Source: an uncultured Duncaniella sp.
Lineage (GTDB): Bacteria > Bacteroidota > Bacteroidia > Bacteroidales > Muribaculaceae
Direction: 5' to 3'
DNA: 64,000 bases
Assembly: GCA_910589485.1 (NCBI GenBank)
Contig: CAJUSW010000001.1
Coordinates: 340,970 to 404,969 of the forward strand
The translations under genes were made by a program, and so were the position numbers. This document shows positions 53,448-62,322 of this stretch, piece by piece; the first letter of the stretch is position 1, and the number at the start of each line of letters is the position of its first letter. The notes under the pieces are model-generated. The model was not told the DNA's origin, did not search any database, and saw only the letters and a list, made by a program, of their open reading frames with translations.

Positions 53448-55528
53448 CAGCGGCTGGGGGTGGAAGATTTGGTGACTTCGACGTCGGCGTTTACTATCTT
53501 GCGGGCATCGCGACGTTGGCGTCCCCATTGCAGGTTGTAGGATATGCTTAGATAGTATTTCGGATAATCGTTCATCCTGATGTGTTTTTCATAAGGATGA
53601 TACGGGTCGTAAGACCGGGCTCCTTGGTCGTATTTAGTGAACGGACATATCACTCCCGCGCCAAATTGCCATTTCTTCCAATTGTATTCGACTTCGATGA
53701 GCGACATGTCTTCGCCCCATGACACCTTCTGCCCCCATAGGTCGCGTTGCGCCCGCTGATACATTGCCATCACCTGCCAGCCCCGGTGCTGGAATATCAA
53801 TCCTCCCTGGCCGCTCCAATCATGGTTGTAAAGTCTATAGCCTGTGCCTCTCATGCGTTCGGCCCGGTATTGAACCATACCCTCAAACCATAGCCATCCG
53901 GGCACGACCTCGAAACTTGGGGCGATCCAAAATGAAAGGTTCTGCAATCCTTTACTGTTTTCATAGCCGGTTATGAGCCGTCCTTCTGACCAATAGGTGT
54001 AAGGGGCGATTGCATCGGGACTCGAAAAAGCCCGGATACCAAGTGATCCTGAAAGGCGTTTTATGTCATAACTATGACGCAGTGTCAGCATGTATGACTG
54101 CGAGGTGTGGATATCGGGGTTGCCTTGTGTCCATTGGAACGCATCGACCTGCTGAGCCACAATGTTAGTCTCGGCCAACGAGGGAGGTGACTGCCAGGAG
54201 GTAAAATTCAATCTCAATTGATGAGTGGGATTAGGACTGTAGGTGAATGTGAATTGCGGACGCACATTCCACGAATCGGTACCTTGACCGGTTTCCTTGA
54301 ATTTGAAAGATGTGTATTGTGCTCCGATCCCTGCGGTCAATGTTACATTGTTGATACGTTGAAAATATTCTCCGAAGAAATAGAGGCGGTCCTGACGCTG
54401 ATGGAATATTTCTCCGCCAAGATTTTCGTAGGTCGAACGGTTGCGGTTGGCCTTATAATTGATTCCGGCAGTAAATCGTGATTGCGACCAGTTCTTTATA
54501 TAGTCGGCCTCGATTCCGTAAGCCTGATTGCGGTCCTTTATGGAAGTGTTGACTTCCGACAGCATGGCTCCGTTACCGGCATCTTCCACCTCGGTGTAGT
54601 TGCGCCTTGTGCGTCCGTTATAGAACGAGCCGTTGAAGTCCACGGCTATAAGTTGCCGGTGAGAAAGATGCTGTTCCAGATAAGCTGTAAACGATGGGGT
54701 GAATCCATCCTGCATGTCAAAATCACTGATCAGCACATTGCTGAGCCCGATGGTCTGAGACATTATACTGCGGTATAATGATGATTCGGGCCATTGTTTA
54801 TATCCGTGAAGGGCTACCCAAAACACCGTCGTGTCAGGCTTGATGTAATTATAGTCCAACTGCAAGCCACCGAAAGTATTGCTCAGATAGCCTCCTGCCG
54901 GTTGTTCGGAACGATCGATCACAGAACCGTCGGGCAGGGTGAAGGACTCGCTGTATTCACGGTAGGCCGACATGTGATTCGTGAGTTTGAAATTGGCGGA
55001 AGCGCCCCACTGTGAACGACCGTTATTAATCTTTACGGCCGTCCGATACATGCCCCAAGCCGCATTGAGTGCGGGCTGTGCGTAGGTCATCAACGAACCT
55101 CCGGCTGCAGGATTGGTCACTATAAAATTAAGCACCGCTGTGGCTCCATTGTAACGGAGGCCGGGGTTATCGATCCATTCCACTCTTTTTATGGTTTCGG
55201 GAAGGAGTTGCTGCACTTGCTCTATAGTGGCTTCTCGGCCGTTAATGCGCACCTGCACACTTTGACCACCCGTGGATACTGCCCCCAACGCATCATTGAC
55301 CGAAAGAGTCGGGATCATGAGATTCCTGAGCAACTGCAATCCATTCTTGGAGTTCGCCACGGCGCTTTGCGAAGGATGATATACGTCCATGTCGGCCTTG
55401 CGTATCACCTTGGGCGCCTGCACAACTATCTCCTGCAACTGTGTGGTGGGTATACTATCTGCCGGTTGCTGTGCGATTGCTACGATTGCAATCAGGGACA
55501 GCAGAAACACTGTGAGAATTGCTTTCAT
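53447..55528 (-). CDS. Short TonB-dependent receptor-like outer-membrane protein
   Basis: 693-residue outer-membrane protein: signal peptide MKAILTVFLLSLIAIVAIAQ, then a plug-like domain (LQEIVVQAPKVIRKADMDVYHPS; VRINGREATIEQVQQLLPETIKRVEWIDNPGLRY) and an OMP_b-brl_3-type barrel running to the end. No carboxypeptidase-like domain precedes the plug and no SusD follows, so it is not a SusC. The barrel end is followed by a hydrophilic tail (RRDARKIVNADVEVTKSSTPSR) instead of ending on an aromatic residue, which is odd. The substrate is unknown. A MITE-like element lies in its upstream region. Confidence 0.88.
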   Translation of the reverse strand: MKAILTVFLLSLIAIVAIAQQPADSIPTTQLQEIVVQAPKVIRKADMDVYHPSQSAVANSKNGLQLLRNLMIPTLSVNDALGAVSTGGQSVQVRINGREATIEQVQQLLPETIKRVEWIDNPGLRYNGATAVLNFIVTNPAAGGSLMTYAQPALNAAWGMYRTAVKINNGRSQWGASANFKLTNHMSAYREYSESFTLPDGSVIDRSEQPAGGYLSNTFGGLQLDYNYIKPDTTVFWVALHGYKQWPESSLYRSIMSQTIGLSNVLISDFDMQDGFTPSFTAYLEQHLSHRQLIAVDFNGSFYNGRTRRNYTEVEDAGNGAMLSEVNTSIKDRNQAYGIEADYIKNWSQSRFTAGINYKANRNRSTYENLGGEIFHQRQDRLYFFGEYFQRINNVTLTAGIGAQYTSFKFKETGQGTDSWNVRPQFTFTYSPNPTHQLRLNFTSWQSPPSLAETNIVAQQVDAFQWTQGNPDIHTSQSYMLTLRHSYDIKRLSGSLGIRAFSSPDAIAPYTYWSEGRLITGYENSKGLQNLSFWIAPSFEVVPGWLWFEGMVQYRAERMRGTGYRLYNHDWSGQGGLIFQHRGWQVMAMYQRAQRDLWGQKVSWGEDMSLIEVEYNWKKWQFGAGVICPFTKYDQGARSYDPYHPYEKHIRMNDYPKYYLSISYNLQWGRQRRDARKIVNADVEVTKSSTPSR

Positions 55529-55540
55529 TGGCCTGTAAAT

Positions 55541-55727
55541 TAAGTAAGTCGTAAAAATTAATGCACATATAAATCGCAGTTATTTTTGCGGTATTTTGGC
55601 TGCGGAATGAAGGAGCATAGCGAGCTATGCGACTGAGTGACAAAGCCAAAATAGCCAAAAAGAACAAGATTTATTGGGCAAGCTCTTTAAGACTTACATT
55701 TAGCGTTTAATTTTTAAGACTTACTTA
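55541..55727. mobile_element. MITE-like element with 20-bp terminal inverted repeats
   Basis: TAAGTAAGTCGTAAAAATTA (55541-55560) and TAATTTTTAAGACTTACTTA (55708-55727) are inverted copies with one mismatch. Inside are TATTTTGGCT/AGCCAAAATA (55592-55601 and 55644-55653) and GCATAG/CTATGC (55615-55620 and 55625-55630), so it can fold as nested hairpins. A partial direct copy of the right end (TTTAAGACTTACATTTAGC) lies at about 55687. At 187 bases with no gene it fits a miniature inverted-repeat element, although copies elsewhere cannot be checked here. Confidence 0.6.
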
Positions 55728-55793
55728 GCAAATTTACTGCCTCTAAAAATAAAAGGTCTCAACAAATGTTGATAATCAAGATTTTTAACACTG

Positions 55794-56360
55794 TCAGTTG
55801 TCGTTTTTTCGCAGTCGGCTCAGGTGAGTGGGAGTGATGTTGAGGAATGAGGCGATATCTTTCAGCGAAAAGAGGTCGAAAAGGGCCGGATGACGGGTGA
55901 CAAGTTCATCGTAGCGCCGGTGGGGTGATTTGCAATAGAGATCAATATAGCGGTCATAGACTGTTGAATACACTGCCTCGGTAGAGTGCATCACTATGTC
56001 TTTGAATTCAGGATCGGTGTCGATTATCTCATTAACCTCCTTAGTAGGGATGCAATAAATCTCGCAATCAGAAACCGCAATGATAGCCAGTTTGGCCGGT
56101 TGTTCATATAGGCAAAAAGGCCAGTCTGCAACCAAACCATCCCCAAACACCAATCCCATCACATGCTCGGTGCCGTCAACTGAATATGCAACATATTTAA
56201 GTGCTCCTGAAACGATATAGCCGATATAGCGTCCTACCCTACCGATTGAAACAAATTCCTCACCTTTGGCAAAACGCCGTAAAGTGCCCTTGCTGACGCA
56301 AACGTCGCGCCAGGCATTGAAATCAATTTGCTCAATATATTTATTGAAATTGTCCGACAT
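55794..56360 (-). CDS. Crp/Fnr-family transcriptional regulator
   Basis: 188-residue regulator. The cyclic-nucleotide-binding-like beta roll occupies about 18-115 (LRRFAKGEEFVSIGRVGRYIGYIVSGALKYV; EHVMGLVFGDGLVADWPFCLY), followed by a long helix and an HTH ending FSLKDIASFLNITPTHLSRLRK. The Cys pattern of Fnr is absent, and the Arg/Ser phosphate cassette of Crp is not evident, so the ligand is unknown. Relatives in Bacteroidota often control a neighbouring transporter or redox gene; the TonB receptor on the same strand is a candidate target. Confidence 0.92.
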   Translation of the reverse strand: MSDNFNKYIEQIDFNAWRDVCVSKGTLRRFAKGEEFVSIGRVGRYIGYIVSGALKYVAYSVDGTEHVMGLVFGDGLVADWPFCLYEQPAKLAIIAVSDCEIYCIPTKEVNEIIDTDPEFKDIVMHSTEAVYSTVYDRYIDLYCKSPHRRYDELVTRHPALFDLFSLKDIASFLNITPTHLSRLRKNDN

Positions 56361-56664
56361 TATTGTTTCAGAATGGTAGTATGCCGAAAAGTGACTACAA
56401 ATATAGCAAAATATTTTGATTCTCAGAATTTAATATCCATATATCGAGAGGGGGTATATTATTGCTCTCTATATATACCACCACCAACATCCCCTCCAAA
56501 ATCCCCCCGCTCTAAAAATCTAATCCATATACTTCTATACTTTCCCCTCTATACTAAAAAATAAAAAACTTGATCTCTGGACCTCTGGTCTAAAAATTCC
56601 CCACCCACAACGCGACATTATCGCACCATATCCCCGGTAAAACCACCCTACCTTTGCCGGTGAT
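56361..56664. promoter_or_regulatory. Intergenic region with divergent -7 boxes
   Basis: TATATTTG on the minus strand at 56398-56405 is the likely -7 box of the Crp/Fnr gene. On the plus strand TACCTTTG at 56649-56656 lies only eight bases before the next ATG. GGTATAT/ATATACC forms a small hairpin near 56450-56480. TGGACCTCTGGTCTAA at 56578-56593 resembles the sequence at 19-34 at the start of the window. No gene is seen. Confidence 0.45.
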
Positions 56665-57429
56665 ATGAAACCAACGAGCCACAAGGTCACACACCTACGC
56701 AAACGAATCCGGCGACCCGACATCTGGTGTCACCAATTCTCACGATTTCTCGGCCGGGAACTAACCCCCGTCGAGAAATCCGTCATATCCCGGCTCGAAC
56801 GCGCCCGCCGGCTCTCCCGCCCGCGTCCAATCGTAATCGTAGACCCCAAAGGCTACGACTCAACCGAACTCCTCCGCTCATATCTCGACTACCGACTCGC
56901 CACCTCCCCCGAGGGCGCAACCGCACTCCTCTACCTCTCCAAAGAAGGAAAAGATAGAGAATTCGGCAAAATGTATCCTGAATATACAGGCTACACCCGC
57001 CGGCAGGTCAAAACCCTGCACAAACGCATCCGTTACGCCTCCTACTCGCGCCCCGACAGCGTGCGTGGCACCTCACCCGCCTTCATGCTCCTGCTCAACA
57101 CCCAGGAATACAAAGGCTACTCCCCAATGCAACCCAACCCCGGGAAATTCCTCAGCCTCTGCTCCGCACTCTTTCCGTTATTGTGCGGCATAGGCTTCCT
57201 TGTCATACACATAAACGTCGACAGAGAACAGATCCCCGCCTTCTTCTACCTCGGCATGCAGGGCCACACCACACAACGGCCCCCGAAACCCGAGCCCCCG
57301 GTCGAGACCGCCATACTCGTCCTCACCGACCCAACGTCCATCCTCCGCTGGAGCCTGCCCACCCGCGAGGGCCCGCAAGGCCATCCTGCAGACGATGCAC
57401 CAATCCCCCGACCACCCATACCCATCTAA
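56665..57429 (+). CDS. Unrecognised protein, possibly a decayed terminase-like ATPase
   Basis: 254-residue basic protein without signal peptide; I do not recognise it with confidence. After a basic N-terminus come RELTPVEKSVISRLERARRL and IVIVDPKGYDSTELLRSYLDYRLATSPEGATALLYLS, whose order of strand, loop, helix and strand resembles the Walker A region of phage large terminases, but the loop reads PKGYDST and lacks the GK[ST] lysine. A later stretch, FLSLCSALFPLLCGIGFLVIHI, could be the strand after Walker B or a membrane helix. The tail is Pro/Glu-rich. A decayed phage gene or a new family are both possible; even coding status is not certain. Confidence 0.55.
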   Translation: MKPTSHKVTHLRKRIRRPDIWCHQFSRFLGRELTPVEKSVISRLERARRLSRPRPIVIVDPKGYDSTELLRSYLDYRLATSPEGATALLYLSKEGKDREFGKMYPEYTGYTRRQVKTLHKRIRYASYSRPDSVRGTSPAFMLLLNTQEYKGYSPMQPNPGKFLSLCSALFPLLCGIGFLVIHINVDREQIPAFFYLGMQGHTTQRPPKPEPPVETAILVLTDPTSILRWSLPTREGPQGHPADDAPIPRPPIPI

Positions 57430-57739
57430 GCGGAGCGCCGACCTCCGCCGTTCCCGCAAGGAACCAGCAATAAGGTTACAGGAAATAGTAGAGCTGCAAA
57501 ATCGATAGCTCATAAACCTATAAACTTCTAAACCTATAAACTTCTAAACCTATAAACTCCCCCCTCACCGATCGGCAAGAGCCCCTTGACATACTGCTAC
57601 AATACTAAAAAACAAATGACTCCCACCCGTGACGGGCAGGAGCCATTATTCCTATAACCTTCGCCCAACCTCCTTCGGCCTAAAAACATATATGCCTGCG
57701 GGGAATTTGGGAGAAAGGTTTTATGAGGATGTCCTACAG
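57430..57739. repeat. Non-coding gap with 16-base tandem repeat
   Basis: AAACCTATAAACTTCT is repeated head to tail at 57514-57529 and 57530-57545, with a partial third copy to 57559. Apart from the terminator at 57603-57642, nothing else is seen here. Confidence 0.75.
57603..57642 (-). terminator. Possible terminator downstream of the GH31 gene
   Basis: CTCCCACCCG (57620-57629) pairs with CGGGCAGGAG (57633-57642), allowing two G-T pairs, loop of three; the minus-strand continuation has a six-T run. It lies about 100 bases after the GH31 stop. Confidence 0.6.
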
Positions 57740-60316
57740 TTATGAGGGTTTCTTCCAGTTTATGAGTTTGAGGAAGCGGGTGGTGGTTTCTTCATTCATG
57801 CCTTCGCGGGAGAGGATGGAGGGAAGATTGTCCCAGGCTTTATTGAAGGATGTGGTAAGGTCGCTGATATGTTCAGGGTGATAGGTGGCGGCTTCGTTTA
57901 TGGAGCCCATTGAGGCCAGGCCATCCTTATGGGTGTCGTGTCCGGCAAATTTTATGGCATTAACGGCCTTACCTATACGCCTTGCTTTGCCGGTGATGCC
58001 ATCGGCAAGGTATTTATTCCCGTCACGGAACATGATCTGCACACGCTTTTCCTTGTTGCAATCGGCTCGGGGTATATCCACCTCAACGGCAAACTCCTCG
58101 CCATCGTATCGCCACGTGGCCTCCTTTCCGTCAACCAACACACGTGATGGGGCGCCACTCGAGAGAAATTTCACGGTGAAATCGCGTGTGGGCAACATGC
58201 CCTCATATTCACCCTGACGAGGGGATATTATAAGCGAACTTGTCTCAGCATCGGAAATGTGACTGATCAAGGTGGTGGCGTAACGCTTGGAATATTCCTT
58301 GTCGTTGCCATTATCCTCATACATACAGCACTCCCCCTTCTCGCCGGGCACTACCGCCAAAATTATCCTCTTGTCGCCATCGTCGACCAGACGTCTCACA
58401 GAGTCATCGTACATAGGTATCACACTACCGGCCTTGAGATACACTCCGTACTCATCAATGGCAAAATCGCGGGTATGGACCTTTCCGCCGTCAAGCAGGG
58501 TCCCGCTATGCAATTCAAACCATTCCCCCTCGGGCAACCATACATCCATCCCCGCAAAGCCGTCCACGCCGGGCACAGTCACGGGTGCTATAAGCATATC
58601 GTCGCCAAACATATACTGACGGTCATAGCTGTAGGCTTCGGGGGCCTCGGGGTTATCATAATACAACGGACGGCAGAGCGACAATCCCTCATCGTGGGCC
58701 TTACGCGCCATGGTGTAGATATAAGGCACCATTTCATAACGACGGATGATAGTGGCGCGTATCACATCACGATACTCGTCGTCGAAAACCCAAGGCTCCT
58801 TGTTCAAGCTACCGTCCTTGCTGCTGTGGGTGCGCATGACGGGACTGTAGGCTCCAAACTGCAACCATCTCGCATACATCTCAGGGACTATTCCGGCACC
58901 CATGCTTATATGACCGCCTATATCGTGGCTCCAATAGCCATAAAGCACATTGGAAGCCGTAGCAGTGAAATAGGGCTGATAATCAAGTGACTTCCACGAG
59001 ATTATGGCGTCGCCCGAGAATCCTACCTGATAACGGTGGTTTCCCAGTCCACCCCAGCGGTGATAGAGCAAGGGTCTGCGGTCGCGGTTACGCTCCATAT
59101 CGCTGAAGAAGCAGTAATTGATCCACCAGGTATTGTTGAGACGGGTCTTGACTGGATCGTTGATGGCCTGTTGCCAGTCGAGCCACCAGAAATCTATACC
59201 GTCCTTCTCCATGGGATGAAACACGTTATCGAAAGCCGCTGTGATCATGCGCTTGTCGGAATTGATCCATGGTATCTTTCCGCCATCCTTCTTGCCCAAA
59301 GCCGCCGACAAGGCCGGATACACCTCCTCATAAGCCTCGAAACCGTCGGCCGGATGGAGATTGATGGTCACCTTGATATCCTTGTCGTGCATATGGCTGA
59401 TAAACTTTGCAGGATCGGGGAAGAGATTCCTGTTCCACGTCCATCCGGTCCATCCGCCACGGCCCTCGTCGGTATAATGCCAGTCCATGTCAACCACGAG
59501 CACATCGAGAGGGATATCATAGCTGTTGAACTTATCCACCAGTCCGCGCAATTCCTTGTCGGAATACGCCCAATAACGCGACCACCAATATCCGAAAGTG
59601 AAGCGCGGAGGGAGAGGCACTTTCCCTGCAAACAGGGTGAAATCCTTCAACGCTCCCTTATAGTCGTGGCCGTATGCCATGAAATACCAATCCTGGCCAC
59701 CGGCAGGAGCGCGGTCCTCAACCCACTCCCAATCAGGATCGGTATTGAAAAGGTAGCCTTGCGAATCATCGATCAGAGTCCAGCCGTCGGTCGCGAGCAA
59801 TCCGTCCTCGAGATGTCTGGTCTCCCCTATCTTCATGTCGGCACACCATGTCTGGGTCTGCACGTCGCCGTCCAGTCCGTCAAGAGTGCGGGTAGTCCCC
59901 TTAAGATTTCCCTTCTGCTTATCTCCGGGATGCCAGTCGATGGGGTAGAATCCATCGGCCGATACCACGGAGAGGTTATCACGGTCAAAGCGACCGGACC
60001 CGAGCTTATAGGTAACCGTCATCTTGGGAGTGGTGATACTCAGGTCATCGCCCGATCTATTCACCTTGAACTGACACCGGGGATAATCCCTGTTAACCGC
60101 CAATAACGACCGGCCATCAACGAATTTCCCCTCGGGGTGCCACTCCATGCGCACCACTCCATCAGCCACCACAGTAAACCTCACCGCCGAATCGGCGTAG
60201 GCTATATTTCCGGAAGCCATGTTCTTAACCTCGGATGCCATCATCGTAACGGCCATCGGTACAATAAGGATAGAGCATAGCGACCTGACACGTGTTGTAA
60301 AACTACTTATTTCCAT
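57740..60316 (-). CDS. GH31 alpha-glycosidase (alpha-glucosidase/xylosidase type)
   Basis: 858-residue retaining glycosidase. The ATG at 60316 is preferred to one at 60445 because the -7 box at 60335-60342 lies inside the longer version and a hydrophobic leader (SLCSILIVPMAVTMMA) follows. An N-terminal beta-sandwich (about 30-220) precedes the TIM barrel: LPPRFTFGYWWSRYWAYS, DVLVVDMDWH, nucleophile Asp380 in DFWWLDWQQ, acid/base Asp436 in VGFSGDAIISW, SHDIGGH. A DUF5110-type region follows, then an unusual C-terminal extension (about 720-858) with helical character. The exact substrate is not readable; alpha-glucoside or alpha-xyloside are usual. Confidence 0.93.
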   Translation of the reverse strand: MEISSFTTRVRSLCSILIVPMAVTMMASEVKNMASGNIAYADSAVRFTVVADGVVRMEWHPEGKFVDGRSLLAVNRDYPRCQFKVNRSGDDLSITTPKMTVTYKLGSGRFDRDNLSVVSADGFYPIDWHPGDKQKGNLKGTTRTLDGLDGDVQTQTWCADMKIGETRHLEDGLLATDGWTLIDDSQGYLFNTDPDWEWVEDRAPAGGQDWYFMAYGHDYKGALKDFTLFAGKVPLPPRFTFGYWWSRYWAYSDKELRGLVDKFNSYDIPLDVLVVDMDWHYTDEGRGGWTGWTWNRNLFPDPAKFISHMHDKDIKVTINLHPADGFEAYEEVYPALSAALGKKDGGKIPWINSDKRMITAAFDNVFHPMEKDGIDFWWLDWQQAINDPVKTRLNNTWWINYCFFSDMERNRDRRPLLYHRWGGLGNHRYQVGFSGDAIISWKSLDYQPYFTATASNVLYGYWSHDIGGHISMGAGIVPEMYARWLQFGAYSPVMRTHSSKDGSLNKEPWVFDDEYRDVIRATIIRRYEMVPYIYTMARKAHDEGLSLCRPLYYDNPEAPEAYSYDRQYMFGDDMLIAPVTVPGVDGFAGMDVWLPEGEWFELHSGTLLDGGKVHTRDFAIDEYGVYLKAGSVIPMYDDSVRRLVDDGDKRIILAVVPGEKGECCMYEDNGNDKEYSKRYATTLISHISDAETSSLIISPRQGEYEGMLPTRDFTVKFLSSGAPSRVLVDGKEATWRYDGEEFAVEVDIPRADCNKEKRVQIMFRDGNKYLADGITGKARRIGKAVNAIKFAGHDTHKDGLASMGSINEAATYHPEHISDLTTSFNKAWDNLPSILSREGMNEETTTRFLKLINWKKPS

Positions 60317-60334
60317 TTGCGATAATTTCTTACG

Positions 60335-60342
60335 CAAATTTA
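60335..60342 (-). promoter_or_regulatory. -7 box of the GH31 gene
   Basis: TAAATTTG on the minus strand, about 19 bases before the ATG at 60316. No TTTG at -33. Confidence 0.5.
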
Positions 60343-60380
60343 GTGATCGCCCGGCAGTTGGCTCGAATATATGTGTTGCC

Positions 60381-60459
60381 GGCTCCTGCCACGGTGTCGC
60401 ACCCGCCAACGGAAATGTCGCAAATACATGTGATTTTGTATCCATCCCCGGCAGGAGCC
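60381..60459. repeat. 10-bp inverted repeat between the Dma-type gene and GH31
   Basis: GGCTCCTGCC (60381-60390) and GGCAGGAGCC (60450-60459) are exact inverted copies 59 bases apart. The repeat could be a distant terminator stem for the upstream operon or a control site for GH31. Confidence 0.4.
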
Positions 60460-60484
60460 ATCTGTAATGCGTTATTCCCGTCCT

Positions 60485-61732
60485 CTATTCCCCGAAAGTG
60501 AACCGCACGCCCACGTTGAGATTCAGGTTGAAAGGCTTCTCCTTATAGATGTTATCTATCCCGCTTCCATCGTTGAAATAATAGCTGACGCCCGGCTCGG
60601 CATAGATTCCTACCGAATTGGTGAAATCAAACTGCACACCGGCGGAGGCATTCACTGAAAACTGCCACGGCTTCTCATCTATCCCCTTTGACTCGGCCTC
60701 CATGGTATTATTGTCAAGAACGTATCCCCAATTCACCTTTCCGGACACACACTTCTCCACGAGGATTCCGCCCGACGCATACACATGAAACCGTTTCCAC
60801 CATCTTACGATACTGTAAGAGGCTGTCAACGGCACGCCAACATAATGAAGGGTCTGTTCCCCGGAAAAATAATGGGTATCGGTGCCGCTTTTCAGATCAG
60901 ATGACAGATGGGTGTACGACAGTCCCGAACCTATGCCCAGCCGGTCGGTCAGCCCGTAGGTGAACGAGACCCCGGCGCGGACCGGCTGACGGTGCTTTAT
61001 GTCGGTGGTGATCTCCTTTCCCTGGTTACACAGCAATATCCCGAGCATGGGGCGCCCCTCCCATCTCACATTATCTGCTCCAACGGCTATGGGGCCGGAG
61101 CCTAAAGAATTGTTCATCACATTGGCACCCATGCCACCCGATGAATACACACCCACGCTCACACGGCTATGTCCCGCTTCATTGTGAGACGTAAATGCGA
61201 TAAGATTATGTGTACGGCCGGAGCGGACCGATGGATATGTCACCTCAGGGGACTTCTCAGTATCGGACCCGCTGACATTGTCGGATGATTCCACCGCACT
61301 GTCCGCATCAAGATCTTCGATCGACTCTGACACCTCCACAGCGTGGACTGGCACAGCATCATCAGCGTGGGTAGCCACAGCATTACTTGCCACAGCCATT
61401 ACATTACCTGTATCGCCGGTATCGGTGCCAACCTCATCAACGGTATCCTCTATCTCAGCCGGCAATGAAGAGGCGTCGCAATAACGAAGCCCAATTCCGG
61501 CAACTTGACTCAGATCGGGGATAAGCGTCCGGGGGTAGTATGCTACCGAGAGCACTATCGCCACAACCGCTGCTACGGCCAACAAACGTTTACCCCACAC
61601 CGGTATCACCGGCACAGGCTTCCGTTGCCGGCTCACCTCTATCGCCTCTATTTCATCCCACAGATTATCGGGGGAGTCCATCTCAAACTCCGACATGCGG
61701 TCATGCAAATCCTTCAGCCATTTATCTTTCAT
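60485..61732 (-). CDS. Dma-type anti-sigma factor with C-terminal outer-membrane barrel
   Basis: 415-residue protein with an unusual plan. Residues 1-47 are a cytoplasmic, acidic, helical stretch (MSEFEMDSPDNLWDEIEAIE) like anti-sigma domains; one membrane helix spans about 49-66 (RLLAVAAVVAIVLSVAYY); residues 67 to about 190 are a low-complexity Asp/Ser/Val/Thr linker; the remainder is a PorT-like outer-membrane beta-barrel (VRAGVSFTYGLTDRLGIGSGLSYT ... FTNSVGIYAEPGVSYYF ... LNLNVGVRFTF). This matches the dual-membrane-spanning anti-sigma factors (Dma) reported in Bacteroides thetaiotaomicron to control vesiculation through a partner ECF sigma factor. The gene overlaps the sigma gene by 11 bases. 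What the barrel senses is unknown. Confidence 0.87.
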   Translation of the reverse strand: MKDKWLKDLHDRMSEFEMDSPDNLWDEIEAIEVSRQRKPVPVIPVWGKRLLAVAAVVAIVLSVAYYPRTLIPDLSQVAGIGLRYCDASSLPAEIEDTVDEVGTDTGDTGNVMAVASNAVATHADDAVPVHAVEVSESIEDLDADSAVESSDNVSGSDTEKSPEVTYPSVRSGRTHNLIAFTSHNEAGHSRVSVGVYSSGGMGANVMNNSLGSGPIAVGADNVRWEGRPMLGILLCNQGKEITTDIKHRQPVRAGVSFTYGLTDRLGIGSGLSYTHLSSDLKSGTDTHYFSGEQTLHYVGVPLTASYSIVRWWKRFHVYASGGILVEKCVSGKVNWGYVLDNNTMEAESKGIDEKPWQFSVNASAGVQFDFTNSVGIYAEPGVSYYFNDGSGIDNIYKEKPFNLNLNVGVRFTFGE

Positions 61733-62312
61733 AAGCGATGGACATATTGATGTTATGGGACTTTTTTATTCTCTCAGCCAGAAGATTCTTGGCCCTGTGA
61801 AACTGGGAGGCCGATGTGCTCTCCTTGATATTCAGCATACGGGCTATCTCCTTATGGCTCTTTTCCTCGAACACATACAGATTAAGTATTGTCCTGTAAC
61901 CCACAGGCAGTTCCCTTATCATTCCGTGGAGTTCCGAGAGGGGTATCCCCTCTATGTCAGGCTCATCATCCATGATGTCGCCACTGTCGGGCGTGAGCGG
62001 AATCAGCTCAAACCTGCATGTCGATTTAATGTGTTTCAATGCTTCATTCACCACTATCCTTGTCATCCAAGCCTTGAGCGAACCGGCACCGCGGTATTGA
62101 AACGAACCGATGGCCGAGAATATCCTCAGAAAACTCTCCTGCATGACATCGCGGATATCCTCAGGGTCGATCACATACCGCGCACACACGCCGGTGAGAT
62201 ACCTCGCGGATTGACAGTAGAGATATTTCTTGGCCGAAATATCTCCACTCACAATCCCCGATACTATCTCCTGCTCGGTTGACTGACTGTAATCTGTCAT
62301 CGATAGCGGCAT
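61722..62312 (-). CDS. ECF RNA polymerase sigma factor
   Basis: 196-residue sigma factor. Region 2 is VCARYVIDPEDIRDVMQESFLRIFSAIGSF with YRGAGSLKAWMTRIVVNEALKHI, and region 4 is LPVGYRTILNLYVFEEKSHKEIARMLNIKESTSASQFHRAKNLLAERI. The start is taken as ATG 62312; ATG 62300 (MTDYSQSTEQ) is equally possible, and longer readings run into the NigD-like gene. It is followed by its probable anti-sigma partner with overlapping coding sequence, and preceded by a NigD-like lipoprotein, so the three should be cotranscribed. Confidence 0.93.
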   Translation of the reverse strand: MPLSMTDYSQSTEQEIVSGIVSGDISAKKYLYCQSARYLTGVCARYVIDPEDIRDVMQESFLRIFSAIGSFQYRGAGSLKAWMTRIVVNEALKHIKSTCRFELIPLTPDSGDIMDDEPDIEGIPLSELHGMIRELPVGYRTILNLYVFEEKSHKEIARMLNIKESTSASQFHRAKNLLAERIKKSHNINMSIAYER

Positions 62313-62322
62313 CTCATGCACA

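Noticed and set aside
57514..57559. Short repeats as a possible CRISPR array
   Set aside because: The units are directly adjacent with no spacers and no cas genes are in the window.
59036..60106. Open frame of 356 codons on the plus strand inside the GH31 gene
   Set aside because: It is a shadow of the GH31 catalytic domain; no start signal and no family resemblance.
60317..60445. 43-residue N-terminal extension of GH31
   Set aside because: The -7 box lies within it and the extension has no signal-peptide character; the ATG at 60316 is preferred.
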